Positions 15,612-24,139 are shown, counted from the first letter of the stretch. The stretch: DNA of 39,915 bases from Spirochaetaceae bacterium (GCA_031276945.1 JAISMB010000042.1:1-39915), one strand, 5' to 3'. Numbers and translations are program-made. The notes: generated by a model not told the origin, from the sequence alone.

Positions 15612-16874
15612 TCAATACTTCCTCAGTATTGCTATTGGCGATAATTTTCCTGCCCGGTGCGCCGGTATCCACGAGGCAAAGACCGAACAGATCACCGTAA
15701 ATAAGGCAATGAGCCATACCGTTTCCCAATCAATGATAATGGGGATGGTTTCAAGGTAAATCCCCGGATCCAGAATGGTAACGGTATCGCCCTTAAACAG
15801 ATGCGAAAAGAAACTCAAAACAGCTTCCAGCGTATGAATAAATTCGTTGATAAAGATGCCGATGAAAAGCCCGCTACTAATACCGATAAGCGCGCCGGTG
15901 ATACCGGTTACTAATGCCGCACAGAGAAAAATACGTTCTACCTGTGCCGGTTTTGTGCCGGATGCTTTAAGGATAGCTATATCACGGGTGCGTTCTATGG
16001 CAAGCATGGATGTTGCTGCCGATACATTGACAGCGGCGACAATAACAATGAGCGCCATGATAAAAAGCAGGAGCTGGCGGGTTGATTGGTAGGAACTGTA
16101 CTGGGAATGCTGGAGTTTTTCCCAGGTATACACATCGTAGCCGGCTCCGAGCGCTGCGGACAAACGATGCGATAGAACCGTACTGCTGGTATACGGCTCA
16201 TCAATCTTTACCGTTAAATACGTGGTAGAAAGCTCAGCTGGCAGTACTTCCTCGCCATCCTGTAGACTCATAAGGCACCAGAGAGCATCCAATTCCCGGT
16301 AGCCTGAGGAGATAATGCCGCGCAGCTTAAAGGGCGTCATGCGGGGGATATTCCTGCCATCAAGACTAACCCTGATCGTCATGATCCTGATAGTATCGCC
16401 TATCTGCGCCCCAATGCTCTGTGCTAATGCTTCTCCCAAGAGAACTTCACGGGTATTTTCAAAATGAGTGCTGCCGGCAACGGTAATAAGGTAGAGATTG
16501 CTACCCGGATCAGTAAAGAAGGCAGGATCGACAGCCCGCAGCGTGGCGCCGGTTTTACCATTCTTGCCAATGACGACACCCAGCCCGTGCCGTTCCTGCC
16601 AGACACTGCGTACTCCCTCTGTTTGCGCAATGACCGCGCGCGCTTTAGCAAGCCCCAGCCGCATATAATCGTAGACCTGTAAATGACCCGTTCCTAATTC
16701 AAGGTAGCGGTCGGTTATCCCCTGTATCATCCCGTCAGCGACTATTAAGGTAACTATGATAGGAATAAGGCTCAAGGCGATACCGGCAGCAGCGCCTTTA
16801 AGGTAGCGCCCGCCTTCATGCGCCCGTCCGAGCAGGTAACGGATAGCGATAAAAGCAGTAACCGGTACTTTCAT
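15612..16874 (-). CDS. LolC/LolE-type ABC transporter permease (FtsX/MacB fold)
   Basis: The 420-residue protein has one helix near residue 30, a large extracytoplasmic domain (about 60-265) and three helices at the end, the FtsX/MacB layout. AIRYLLGRAHEGGRYLKGAA at the start and a C-terminal ATSMLAIERTRDIAILKASG block with IPAHRAGKLSPIAILR are typical of LolC/LolE, the permeases that release lipoproteins from the inner membrane. No LolD-type ATPase is encoded nearby, so its partner must be elsewhere. I chose ATG 16874, which overlaps the NUDIX stop as ATGA, over an earlier in-frame start. argH follows after 21 bases. Confidence 0.82.
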   Translation of the reverse strand: MKVPVTAFIAIRYLLGRAHEGGRYLKGAAAGIALSLIPIIVTLIVADGMIQGITDRYLELGTGHLQVYDYMRLGLAKARAVIAQTEGVRSVWQERHGLGVVIGKNGKTGATLRAVDPAFFTDPGSNLYLITVAGSTHFENTREVLLGEALAQSIGAQIGDTIRIMTIRVSLDGRNIPRMTPFKLRGIISSGYRELDALWCLMSLQDGEEVLPAELSTTYLTVKIDEPYTSSTVLSHRLSAALGAGYDVYTWEKLQHSQYSSYQSTRQLLLFIMALIVIVAAVNVSAATSMLAIERTRDIAILKASGTKPAQVERIFLCAALVTGITGALIGISSGLFIGIFINEFIHTLEAVLSFFSHLFKGDTVTILDPGIYLETIPIIIDWETVWLIALFTVICSVFASWIPAHRAGKLSPIAILRKY

Positions 16875-17491
16875 GGCGCTTTTTCTGCGCTCCTCTGCAA
16901 GAAGCTCTGCTCGGTTTGAGCGCATACAGACACAGGATTCGGCGGTGTATAGTTTCTAGTGTTCAGGAAGAGGAGTAAAGCGGAAGCCATGAGCGCATGC
17001 ACGTAAGGCGTTTTTCCCATGCCGGCTCTAACCTCCTCTATCGGCACAAGCTCGACTGCAAGGTACTCATCCGTGTCCAGATTTTGGCGGTCGGCGTGCA
17101 GGTCTTCCGCTAAAAAAATATGTACCTGATTGGTCATAAGTGCAGGATTAGGGTTGAAGGATCCGAGGCGTATCATACGGTGCGGGTAGTAGCCGGTTTC
17201 TTCATGCAGTTCACGCAAGCCTGCACAGAGCGGATCTTCGCCTTTATTACACACGCCGCCGGGGAACTCAAGGCTCAGAGCCTGCATTCCGTGCCGCCAC
17301 TGGCGCACCATAACAAAATGCTGCGCATCAAAGAGCGGAATGACGAGTGACCAATGCGCCGATTGCAGCACCTTGAAATTCCCCACGGTGCCGTCAGGCG
17401 AGCTGCTTTCAATGTTCTGTACCGAAAAGATAGGGCAGGAAAAAACGGTCTGCCGCTGCTGTTCTTTCCAGATAAGTTTTTCTGTCTCCAT
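16871..17491 (-). CDS. NUDIX hydrolase, ADP-ribose pyrophosphatase-like
   Basis: The product has 206 residues with a complete NUDIX box from Gly79 to Tyr101 (GX5EX7REUXEEXGU: GVCNKGE, then RELHEETGY). The Glu residues at 94, 97 and 98 bind the metal. The upstream beta-rich part with SLEFPGG just before the box is usual for ADP-ribose/NADH-type pyrophosphatases. The exact substrate is not visible. Its stop overlaps the LolC-like start, so the two are translationally coupled, although no functional link is known to me. The gene lies 162 bases downstream of thiI; I see no other gene in that gap. Confidence 0.85.
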   Translation of the reverse strand: METEKLIWKEQQRQTVFSCPIFSVQNIESSSPDGTVGNFKVLQSAHWSLVIPLFDAQHFVMVRQWRHGMQALSLEFPGGVCNKGEDPLCAGLRELHEETGYYPHRMIRLGSFNPNPALMTNQVHIFLAEDLHADRQNLDTDEYLAVELVPIEEVRAGMGKTPYVHALMASALLLFLNTRNYTPPNPVSVCAQTEQSFLQRSAEKAP

Positions 17492-17653
17492 AAGAGAGCA
17501 GTGTATGCTATTTTTGTGCTGATGGCTAGAGAGAGGGAAGCTGATCCGCTCATAGAAGGTATGACGCGAACCAAGGAAGAGAAAGCGCCCGTGGATGACT
17601 CAAACATGCGTGAAAGAGAGGCGTCGGGCGACCGTCCCAGCGCCGAGCGCTTT

Positions 17654-18823
17654 TTATGCAGAGAGATCAACGCATAAGGTCTTGGCGCTTTCTTCAAGCG
17701 CTTTTTCAAGCAGGGAATCTAAGGCGCACTGGCTATAAAGCTCATGCGCTTCGGTAAGTTTTGCCCGCAGTATAGGATGTGCCGGACTAAAAAGCACACA
17801 ACAGTCTTCATAGGGCAGAATTGAGGTTTCATAGGTTCCTATGCGCTCCGCCTGCCTAATAATACTTTCTTTATCCATGCCGATAAGCGGGCGGAAAACC
17901 GGTAGACTGCTGAGGCTGCCGGTGCAGGTGATGTTTTCAATGGTTTGACTTGCGACCTGTGAGAGGCTTTCACCTGTAATAAGACAGTGCGCCGCCGACT
18001 GCCGCGCAAGGCGGGAGGCACAGTCCATCATTGCCATGCGCAATAAAACCGTGGTCCACGGTTCAGGGGAACATTCCTTTATCCGGTTCTGCACTGCGGT
18101 AAAACCCACGGTCCACAGCTCTATTCCCCTCGTGTAGCGTCCGAGAATTGAGGCGAGTTTTATGACTTTCTGGCGCGCCTCCTCAGAAGTATACGGATAG
18201 GCATGAAAATAGACCGCCTCAAGGCGCATACCCCGCGAAGCCATGCAATAACCGGCAACAGGCGAATCAATCCCGCCTGAGAGCAGGAGCAGCCCTCGCC
18301 CTGCTGTTCCGACCGGCAGCCCTCGCAAACCGGCTCTTTCATTCCCGTAAATAAAGGCTTGTTCCCGTATTTCTACTGAAATGAGCAGGTCCGGCTTATG
18401 TACATCAACCAATAAATCCGGAAGAGCCGTTTTGATCGCATTGCCCGCCTCAACGCATATACCATAGGAATTCAGCGGGAAACTCTTATCAGTCCGCCGT
18501 GCGCTGATCTTAAAACTGCGCTTTCCCTGTGCAAAAGCTTCCTGCGCTTCCTTCACACAGGCTGCACAAACAGCGGCGGGCGTTTTTGCAGCAGTCCGTG
18601 CTTTTGCCCAGCCGGTTATGCCAAAGAGTTGCGAGAGGCTCTGTTCAATAAGCGCCTCCTTCTGCCGCTCGCACCGCACATAAAACCGCCCATGCGTACA
18701 CGCTACACGCACCGCCGCCGCTCTGAGCATACCTTCTAGGTTACGCTTCAAAACCTGTTCAAAGGAACGCCGGTTTTCTTTTTTAAGATTGAGTTCTCCT
18801 ATCTTCAGTAAATATGTTGTCAT
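17654..18823 (-). CDS. thiI: tRNA 4-thiouridine synthase (tRNA sulfurtransferase)
   Basis: ThiI adenylates U8 of tRNA and transfers sulfur to make 4-thiouridine; in some species it also helps make the thiazole of thiamine. The 389-residue protein has an N-terminal ferredoxin-like/THUMP part (about 1-165), the PP-loop SGGIDSP at 182-188, and the family region HCLITGESLSQVASQTIEN followed by PVFRPLIGMDKESI. No C-terminal rhodanese domain is present, so sulfur must come from another carrier. I chose ATG 18823, after AGGGACAGGA, since the earlier in-frame ATG would add 24 residues that overlap the divergent promoter region. Its 3' end has given rise to two partial copies elsewhere in the window. 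Confidence 0.93.
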   Translation of the reverse strand: MTTYLLKIGELNLKKENRRSFEQVLKRNLEGMLRAAAVRVACTHGRFYVRCERQKEALIEQSLSQLFGITGWAKARTAAKTPAAVCAACVKEAQEAFAQGKRSFKISARRTDKSFPLNSYGICVEAGNAIKTALPDLLVDVHKPDLLISVEIREQAFIYGNERAGLRGLPVGTAGRGLLLLSGGIDSPVAGYCMASRGMRLEAVYFHAYPYTSEEARQKVIKLASILGRYTRGIELWTVGFTAVQNRIKECSPEPWTTVLLRMAMMDCASRLARQSAAHCLITGESLSQVASQTIENITCTGSLSSLPVFRPLIGMDKESIIRQAERIGTYETSILPYEDCCVLFSPAHPILRAKLTEAHELYSQCALDSLLEKALEESAKTLCVDLSA

Positions 18824-18912
18824 CTGTTTATCCTGTCCCTCTAGTATTATCCGGCTCACGGCAGATTGCAAGTACCGTATACGCTGCGCCCTCACTATGT
18901 TAAACTAGCGTC

Positions 18913-19149
18913 ATGGAATATACAATACAAGGAACTTGCGCACGCAAGATTAGTTTTGAGATACAAGAGGGCAGAGTCAGGTCTGTCTCATTTAAGAATG
19001 GCTGTGAAGGGAACTTGCAGGGCATTGCCCGCTTGGTTGAGGGAATGCCGGTGGAAGAAGTTATTGCACGCTTAAAAGGGGTACAGTGCGGGAGTCGGGG
19101 AACTTCGTGTCCTGATCAATTAGCGCAGGCATTGCTGTCCGTCCGGTAG
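18913..19149 (+). CDS. Small TSCPD-domain protein (TIGR03905-like)
   Basis: The product is 78 residues and covers a single TSCPD domain: YTIQGTCARKISFEIQEGRV, then NGCEGNLQGIARLVEGMPVE, and a final GVQCGSRGTSCPDQLAQAL, which contains the naming TSCPD motif. Conserved cysteines (CEGN, CGSRGTSC) suggest metal binding. The domain also occurs at the C-terminus of some B12-dependent ribonucleotide reductases. The function of stand-alone members is unknown to me. It is divergent from thiI, whose start lies 89 bases away. The coding sequence ends within the first bases of a repeat array. Confidence 0.85.
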   Translation: MEYTIQGTCARKISFEIQEGRVRSVSFKNGCEGNLQGIARLVEGMPVEEVIARLKGVQCGSRGTSCPDQLAQALLSVR

Positions 19150-19228
19150 ACCTATTTTGACGGCGAGGTCTGAGGTCTGACCTATTCTAATTCTACCTAA
19201 TTCTAATTCTACGGCGAGGTCTGACCTA
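19146..19228. repeat. REP-like repeat array next to IS5 copy A
   Basis: The array contains a partial GTAGACCTA, a GAGGTCTGA half unit (19165), GAGGTCTGACCTA at 19172-19184 and again at 19216-19228. TTTTGACGGC precedes the second and ACGGC the fourth. Between them is a tandem of CTAATTCTA units. The IS5 terminal repeat starts 22 bases later. Confidence 0.8.
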
Positions 19229-19250
19229 TCTTGTCTATCTACCCTAGAGA

Positions 19251-19913
19251 GTGTCGTCAAAAGGAAGGAAGATAAATCTAAGATAGAGAGCGGCAAGAAA
19301 GGAATCAGAGCGTTTAGCATACCGAGTAGCAATACCTCTGTACTGATTAAGCCACCGAAATACATTCTCAATGAGATGGCATCTTAAATGGGCGGTGTCT
19401 ACTACATGATTCACGTCATACCCTCTATCGGCTAACAAGACTTTTACCGATAAACCTGCCATTAAAGGCGGCACATACGCGTAATTCGCCTCCTGCCTTG
19501 CCGAAACTATGATACGCACTGGCTTTCCCTTCTTAAGCAAGATGGATTTTTGTATTGATCCCCTTTTTGTACGCCCTATCGCTTGATTTCTTCCAACCGT
19601 TCCACATCCGTCCGCAGGGACTTTGCTATACGTTGCATCTATCATAAGCCCACTGGGTATCCACTTCCCCGATAACTTCAGTGGCTATTGTTTTCCAGAC
19701 ATCTCTATCCCGCCAAATGGCAAAACTTTTTGTGTGTATTTTTCCAGTTGCCGTATTCAGTCTGATAATCCACGATACAGCGTTGATAAACCGTCGATTG
19801 TCCTTCGCCATTCGACCCTGTTTACCTGCTGCTCCTGGTAGTAAGTCTTTTATCTTTTCCCACAGCGTATCACTGATGTCGTGTCTGTGCAATGCTTTTC
19901 CGTTTTCTTTCAT
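19251..19913 (-). pseudogene. IS5-family transposase, frameshifted and internally deleted (copy A)
   Basis: The 5' frame (19626-19913) starts MKENGKALHRHDISDTLWEK and has NRRFINAVSWIIR, then a loss of about 30 bases compared with copy B. Further single-base shifts move the rest to another frame (19244-19645), which holds the catalytic residues: Asp in MIDATYSK, Asp in LLADRGYD and Glu in HLIENVF. The three acidic residues survive, but no single protein can be made. Comparison with copy B at the breakpoints shows unequal insertions, arguing for decay, not programmed frameshifting. Confidence 0.8.
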
Positions 19914-19953
19914 CTTGTTATCTTAACTTTATTTCCTTTACTTTTGACGACAC
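19251..19953 (-). mobile_element. IS5-family (IS427-group) insertion sequence, copy A
   Basis: The inverted ends GTGTCGTCAAAAG (19251) and CTTTTGACGACAC (ending 19953) match over 13 bases and bound a 703-base element, short for this group. It carries one transposase gene in pieces. The flanks do not show a convincing target duplication; CTA occurs close to both ends. REP-like repeats lie directly before the left end. Remnants with the same end occur at 23325, 27763 and 33229. Confidence 0.85.
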
Positions 19954-20000
19954 CACCTAAAACTTATTGTGAAATGAGCATTCTTTGGTAGGTATGAAGC

Positions 20001-20028
20001 AGGGGGATGCAAAAGGCTGTATCCCCCT
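20001..20028 (-). terminator. Hairpin after cysK
   Basis: AGGGGGAT (20001-20008) and ATCCCCCT (20021-20028) form an 8-base GC-rich stem ten bases past the cysK stop. No U-run follows, so it may act as a 3'-end stabiliser, not a classic terminator. Confidence 0.5.
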
Positions 20029-20037
20029 TATTGAGAG

Positions 20038-20958
20038 CTATTCTTCCCACAACCACGTCGACAAATAGCGTTCGCCATTGTCCGGTAAAATCACGACTAT
20101 GGTTTTACCTTTGTTTTCCGTTCGTTTTGCAATAGTTAGTGCGGCTTCAAGAGCAGCGCCTGATGAAATACCGATCAAGATACCTTCTTCTTTTGCAAGC
20201 CGGCGCGCAGCGCTGCCCGCTTTAATATCATCAGTTTGGTAAATCTCATCTATGAGTGATGGATCATAGACAGACGGCTGAAACCCTGCACCAATACCCT
20301 GAATTTTATGCGGTCCGGGCTGTCCCCCAGAGAGTACCGGCGATGCCGCAGGCTCGACTGCAATAAGTTTTATCGAAGGTTTTTTGCTTTTAAGGTAGCG
20401 CCCAGCACCGCTAATAGTGCCGCCGGTACCCACTCCGCTAATTAAAATATCAACAGCACCTTCAGTATCTTCCCAGATTTCAGGTCCAGTTGTCTTTTCA
20501 TGTATAGCTGGATTTGCCGGATTGTTGAACTGTTGCGGAATAAAAGAATGGGGAATAGATGCTGCAAGCTCTTCAGCTTTGGCAATAGCACCTTTCATAC
20601 CTTTTGCCCCTTCAGTTAATTCCAGTTCAGCTCCCAAAGCTTTAAGCAATTTTCGCCGTTCCATACTCATAGTCTCAGGCATCGTTAAGATAATACGATA
20701 CCCCTTCACCGCAGCAACAAAAGCAAGTCCTATACCCGTATTGCCAGAAGTCGGCTCAATAAGAACAGTCTCCGGCTTAATGCTGCCATCACGTTCGCCA
20801 GCTTCAATCAAGGCAAGTGCAATACGATCTTTTACGCTTGAAAAGGGATTAAAGCTTTCCAGTTTTGCATAAATAGTCGCTTCACTCTTGTTTAGTTTGC
20901 TGATTTTAACCAGTGGAGTCTTCCCCACAAGATCCGTAATTTTTTCTACCCGTGCCAT
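20038..20958 (-). CDS. cysK: Cysteine synthase A (O-acetylserine sulfhydrylase)
   Basis: CysK makes cysteine from O-acetylserine and sulfide with pyridoxal phosphate. The 306-residue protein has the PLP lysine Lys43 in SSVKDR, the substrate loop TSGNTG at 70-75, the phosphate-binding GVGTGGTI near 175-182 and a C-terminal [11 protein letters not shown] block. Length and motifs are standard for CysK; O-phosphoserine or cystathionine-type variants cannot be fully excluded. AGGAGGAA precedes the ATG at proper spacing and a good promoter lies upstream. It is a single-gene unit flanked by an IS element on its 3' side. Confidence 0.94.
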   Translation of the reverse strand: MARVEKITDLVGKTPLVKISKLNKSEATIYAKLESFNPFSSVKDRIALALIEAGERDGSIKPETVLIEPTSGNTGIGLAFVAAVKGYRIILTMPETMSMERRKLLKALGAELELTEGAKGMKGAIAKAEELAASIPHSFIPQQFNNPANPAIHEKTTGPEIWEDTEGAVDILISGVGTGGTISGAGRYLKSKKPSIKLIAVEPAASPVLSGGQPGPHKIQGIGAGFQPSVYDPSLIDEIYQTDDIKAGSAARRLAKEEGILIGISSGAALEAALTIAKRTENKGKTIVVILPDNGERYLSTWLWEE

Positions 20959-21007
20959 AATAATATTCCTCCTGAATTATCATAAAAGTCCTAGTAAATA
21001 TATAGAC

Positions 21008-21035
21008 ATTATCTTAAGTGTACTGCTCTTGTCAA
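21008..21035 (-). promoter_or_regulatory. Promoter of cysK
   Basis: On the minus strand TTGACA (21035-21030) and GATAAT (21013-21008) are 16 bases apart, about 50 bases before the cysK start. Confidence 0.55.
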
Positions 21036-21145
21036 GAGTGGATACAGAAAAAGAGCGGGCAAAGCAGGTATTAGACAAAGAAATTTGTCGTGGATCAAAG
21101 CTTCATCACTGCAAGCCGTCTTCTGACCGCAGTGCAGAGCCATCG

Positions 21146-21186
21146 TATTACAAAAGGTAGTCGTAAAGTCCAAGCCTTTTGTAATA
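21146..21186. repeat. Perfect 12-base inverted repeat in a 600-base gene-free stretch
   Basis: TATTACAAAAGG (21146-21157) and CCTTTTGTAATA (21175-21186) are exact inverse copies around a 17-base loop. The stretch 20959-21564 has open frames on both strands, but none shows a recognisable domain or a good start, so I list no gene there. The inverted repeat could be a protein-binding site or the remains of a small mobile element. Confidence 0.5.
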
Positions 21187-21564
21187 AGACTTGACAAGAA
21201 AGATAGATAAGAGAGGAGCGAAACGGTGTCTTTAAAAGGGCGGGCATAGACTACAGGCATTGAAAGAGAGGCGGGAGCGGCGTTCAGGTATGAACCGTGC
21301 GGTATTCCGCCTTACAATAGACGCTTCCCATCTCTCAAAAGATAGGAAAGCGGCGCAGAGTATACGACAAGAAGGATTAAGATTCTGGGGAGGGCGCAAG
21401 AAACAATGCGTGCAGAGGCTGAAACCGCACTTATTGACAGGGCGTGCTCGGTCAGTCTACGTTTGGTCTGTGAAACAAGAAGCCCTTCGATCAAAGCGTT
21501 GGGTAGCTCACTCAGAGGAATTTTTCTTGGTAGAGGGGAGAGTGTGGATCTTCGAGGGAACGCT

Positions 21565-22659
21565 TCACGAGCCAGTAACAGCATCTCCGCGTAGATTTTC
21601 ACGGGCGTTATCTGCCTGTGCCCGTTTACGCCATGCGTGCAGCACGAGGGCAAGAGCAATAACAGCGTAACTAAAAGCATCGCGGAAATATTCGCCTATC
21701 ATTGCAGACCCAAAGAGATTAGTACCGGCGCGTGGTACAACGATGTACATAAGATGGAGCAGCACGGTCCCTATGAACACGTTCTGTATTGATGCTTTGC
21801 TAACCGAAGCGCCGCCCACTAAAATAGCTGCCGCTGCAAAGAAGCCGGTTTGTTTGTGCGCATTGTAGGTTGCTATGTTCCCCATGTTCTGTAAAAAGAT
21901 TATCTGTCCTATGCTTGCCAAGATGGTACTGATCATAATAGCTATGATTCGGGTACGGTCAACAGGAATACCGGCTGCATGGGATACTCCCTGCTCCTGT
22001 CCTATTGCCCGCATATCCTGTCCAAGCTTGGTTTTGCGAAACCAGATAATGAATAGGCACAGTGCGGTAATAACGAGGTAGTTAGCGATAGGCACTGAGA
22101 TAGTCCCCAGAAGGAGCGGTAGGAGCATATCCAATGATTGGCGCACCGAATCAAGGGTAAGGGTGTTGCGGATACCGTAACCGCGGCTCAGGGTGATATT
22201 AAGAGAATGTACCGGAATCACAGAGCCCATCAGGTAGAGTACGATAAATTGGTAAAAGCCATCCATAAAAAAACCAAGGATATAGCCGGTTACCATCTCA
22301 CGCCCGCGTGCCTTGTTAAGGATTATACCGGCAAGCCAGCCGAGAAGAGCCGCGATGGGAACTGCTATAAGGCTTGCAAAAATCAAGCCCGGTACGCCAA
22401 TAATGTTCCAGTCAACGGCAAAGATAAGTCCGATTTGTCCAGCCATTGCGCCTAGAACCATGCCAAAGTTTATGCCCATACCAGCCATAATGGGAAGGAT
22501 GAGACTAAAAACCAAAAAGCAGTTGCGTCCTAGACGGGTAACTATTTCCTGTGTTATAGACAGCATAGACAAGCCTGATATGGGGAGTGCTGCAAAGGTT
22601 ATGACAATAAAAATAAAGACGACGAGGTGATCTGCGGCAAAACGAATAAGTCGTTTCAT
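21565..22659 (-). CDS. ABC transporter inner-membrane permease (BPD_transp_2, nucleoside/sugar type)
   Basis: This 364-residue protein is very hydrophobic, with about nine to ten membrane helices. Landmarks include NCFLVFSLILPIMAGMGINFGMVLGAMAGQ, the coupling stretch GQDMRAIGQEQGVSHAAGI and GFFAAAAILVGGASVSKAS near residue 280. These are typical of permeases of the BPD_transp_2 superfamily, the type that works with Bmp/PnrA or RbsB-like binding proteins. A second permease, an ATPase and a binding protein would be expected next to it, but none is encoded here. Its start overlaps the stop of the NlpC/P60 gene as ATGA. The upstream part of the operon may have been lost at the repeat/IS block beyond 23124. 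Confidence 0.82.
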   Translation of the reverse strand: MKRLIRFAADHLVVFIFIVITFAALPISGLSMLSITQEIVTRLGRNCFLVFSLILPIMAGMGINFGMVLGAMAGQIGLIFAVDWNIIGVPGLIFASLIAVPIAALLGWLAGIILNKARGREMVTGYILGFFMDGFYQFIVLYLMGSVIPVHSLNITLSRGYGIRNTLTLDSVRQSLDMLLPLLLGTISVPIANYLVITALCLFIIWFRKTKLGQDMRAIGQEQGVSHAAGIPVDRTRIIAIMISTILASIGQIIFLQNMGNIATYNAHKQTGFFAAAAILVGGASVSKASIQNVFIGTVLLHLMYIVVPRAGTNLFGSAMIGEYFRDAFSYAVIALALVLHAWRKRAQADNARENLRGDAVTGS

Positions 22660-23123
22660 GGTAACTCCTTTAATGCCTCTTTAAGATAAGAACGTGCGCC
22701 GATTATACGAGGACCAAAGTACCTATCGGCAAGGGGAGAGACGATAACGCCACGCCGTGGTCCTGCAGAAACGGCATGAATGATATGATCAGTATCAAAA
22801 AGAATTGCTACATGGCTTATCACGCCGTGGTCGGCAAATGCAATGATGTCGCCCGGTTCAGCCTGTTCAAGTTGAAGCGCTTTGCCTGAATTCCACAATC
22901 CTTTTGAACTATGCGGTATAGCTATACCGGCAGCTTTTTGGTACACAAAGGATACGAAACCGGAACAGTCAAAGCCGTCAGGGGTAGTACCGCCATATCG
23001 GTAGGGAGTGCCGCGGTACTGTTTTGCTGTTTCAAGGATAAGCTCTCTGATGGTCTGGGCGTTTGAGGTGCCGGCACATAAAACACATACTACAAAAAGG
23101 CACGATATTTTTTTAAGGCGCAT
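22656..23123 (-). CDS. Secreted NlpC/P60 (C40) peptidoglycan hydrolase
   Basis: The 155-residue product starts with a signal peptide (about 1-23, ending SNAQT), followed directly by an NlpC/P60 domain. The catalytic cysteine is Cys53 in DGFDCSGFVSFVY, the histidine is His104 in GVISHVAILF and a third polar residue is His116. The core is preceded by GTPYRYGGTTPDG, the common entry to this fold. Enzymes of this type cut the D-Glu-meso-DAP (or equivalent) bond of cell-wall peptides. It overlaps the downstream permease gene, so the two are expressed together, possibly for recycling or import of wall fragments; that link is only inference. Confidence 0.88.
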   Translation of the reverse strand: MRLKKISCLFVVCVLCAGTSNAQTIRELILETAKQYRGTPYRYGGTTPDGFDCSGFVSFVYQKAAGIAIPHSSKGLWNSGKALQLEQAEPGDIIAFADHGVISHVAILFDTDHIIHAVSAGPRRGVIVSPLADRYFGPRIIGARSYLKEALKELP

Positions 23124-23206
23124 AGATACAGTTTGCCCGTTACTGTCTAAAAAGTCAAAGGGGCAGGGCAGATCTCTGGATAGATGTATGCTGCACCATG
23201 ACGAGA

Positions 23207-23323
23207 GATCTGACCTATTTTGACGGTAAGGTCTGACCTACTACCGCAGGACTGACCTACTACCGCAGGACTGGTCAATTCCATGGCATAATGAGCTCAT
23301 TTTACGGGGAGAGGTCTGACTTA
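23207..23323. repeat. REP-like repeat array next to IS5 copy B
   Basis: There are four units in a row, roughly 20 bases apart: AGATCTGACCTA (23207), AGGTCTGACCTA (23229), AGGACTGACCTA (23248) and AGGACTGGTCA (23268). The last three are separated by CTACCGC-type spacers. A fifth, GAGGTCTGACTTA, at 23311-23323 touches the IS5 end. TTTTGACGGT before the second unit recalls the spacers in the 19.2 and 34.0 kb copies. Confidence 0.8.
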
Positions 23324-23324
23324 A

Positions 23325-23894
23325 GGGTGTCGTCAAAAAGTGAGGAAATAAAGTAAGATAACAAGATGAAAGAAAACGGAAAAGCACTGCACAGACACGA
23401 CATCAGTGATAACCTGTGGAAAAAGATAAAAGACTTACTACCAGGAGGGGGCAGGTAAACAGGGTCGAATGGCTCATGACAATCGACGCTTTATCAACGC
23501 TGTATCTTGGATTATCAGAACCGGCGTTCCAGACAGAGATTTACCACCTGAATACGGCGACTGGAAAAATACATACTACAGATTTTGCCGCTGGCGGGAT
23601 AGAGATGTCTGGAAAACAATAGCCGCTGAAGTTATCGGGGAAGTGGATACCACGTGGCTTATGATAGATGTAACTTATAGCAAAGTCCATGCAGACGGAT
23701 GTGGAGCGGTTGGAGGAAATCAAGCAATAGGGCGTACAAAAGGGGGATCAATACCAAAGTCCACCTTGCTATAGATTAAGAAAGGAAAACCAGTACGTAT
23801 CATAGTTTCCGCGGGGCAGGAAGCGGATTGCACCTATGCACCGCCCTTCTGATCTCTATCTCAGATCTATCTCCCTCTCCTTTTGACGACACCC
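23325..23894 (+). mobile_element. IS5-family insertion sequence, copy B (internally deleted)
   Basis: GGGTGTCGTC at the left and GACGACACCC at the right bound about 570 bases. The left 40 bases match the outer end of copy A, base for base apart from small indels. A large part of the 3' half is missing relative to copy A. REP-like repeats flank it on both sides. Confidence 0.82.
23366..23774 (+). pseudogene. IS5-family transposase remnant (copy B)
   Basis: The start is MKENGKALHRHDISDNLWKK as in copy A, but one extra base in a G-run shifts the frame after LLPG. The frame from 23469 gives DNRRFINAVSWIIRTGVPDR, the DLPPEYGDWKNTYYRFCRW block that copy A has partly lost, and the first catalytic Asp in LMIDVTYSK. 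A TAG ends it at 23774, where copy A reads a Leu-Lys codon pair. The second Asp and the Glu are absent, so it cannot be functional. Confidence 0.82.
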
Positions 23895-23920
23895 CCTAGT
23901 CTCAGGTTAGACTACCTACA

Positions 23921-23973
23921 AGGTCTGTCCTATCCTTCCTTTGAGGTCTGACCGTTCCTTTGAGGTCTGACCG
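23921..23973. repeat. REP-like repeats after IS5 copy B
   Basis: The units are AGGTCTGTCCTA at 23921 and GAGGTCTGACCG at 23943 and 23962; the latter two are a 19-base tandem with TTCCTT between them. Together with 23207-23323 they enclose the IS5 copy. Confidence 0.8.
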
Positions 23974-24064
23974 TGCATATCCGCAGGTTATTGTCTAAAG
24001 ACAGCGGGGCATTATCCTTAACAAAGCAGGTCAAAGGGCATGTTTTGAAGATTGAAAGAAATTG

Positions 24065-24139
24065 GCAGAGGGCAGAGCGTCGCTAAACCTCGTATGGCGC
24101 AGCGCTTCTGCCACTACGATTCGGTTCTCTGCCCCCTGC
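24065..24139 (-). other. Nested inverted repeat, possible structured RNA after the Gfo/Idh gene
   Basis: The outer arms GCAGAGGGCAGAG (24065-24077) and CTCTGCCCCCTGC (24127-24139) pair over 13 bases, with the one mismatch becoming a G-U pair only in the minus-strand transcript. Inside are AACC/GGTT (24086, 24123) and CGTATGGC with GCCA-C-TACG (24091, 24110). All stems nest. It begins 57 bases past the stop of the minus-strand oxidoreductase gene. No U-run follows directly, and it does not fit a tRNA. Confidence 0.5.

Noticed and set aside
17640-17656. Terminator AGCGC-CGA-GCGCTTTTT
   Set aside because: It would work on the plus strand, where no gene ends. The neighbouring genes are on the minus strand.
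19244-19913. Programmed frameshifting in the IS5 transposase
   Set aside because: Compared with copy B, this copy shows a 30-base loss and several single-base shifts at different places, which is decay.
21260-21670. Open frames opposite the permease 3' end
   Set aside because: Frames on both strands have no domain, no ribosome binding site and partly overlap the permease. They are probably shadows or decayed sequence.
24065-24139. tRNA gene
   Set aside because: The size is right and there is a TTCGGTTC stretch, but the arms do not fit a cloverleaf and there is no anticodon arm or CCA context.
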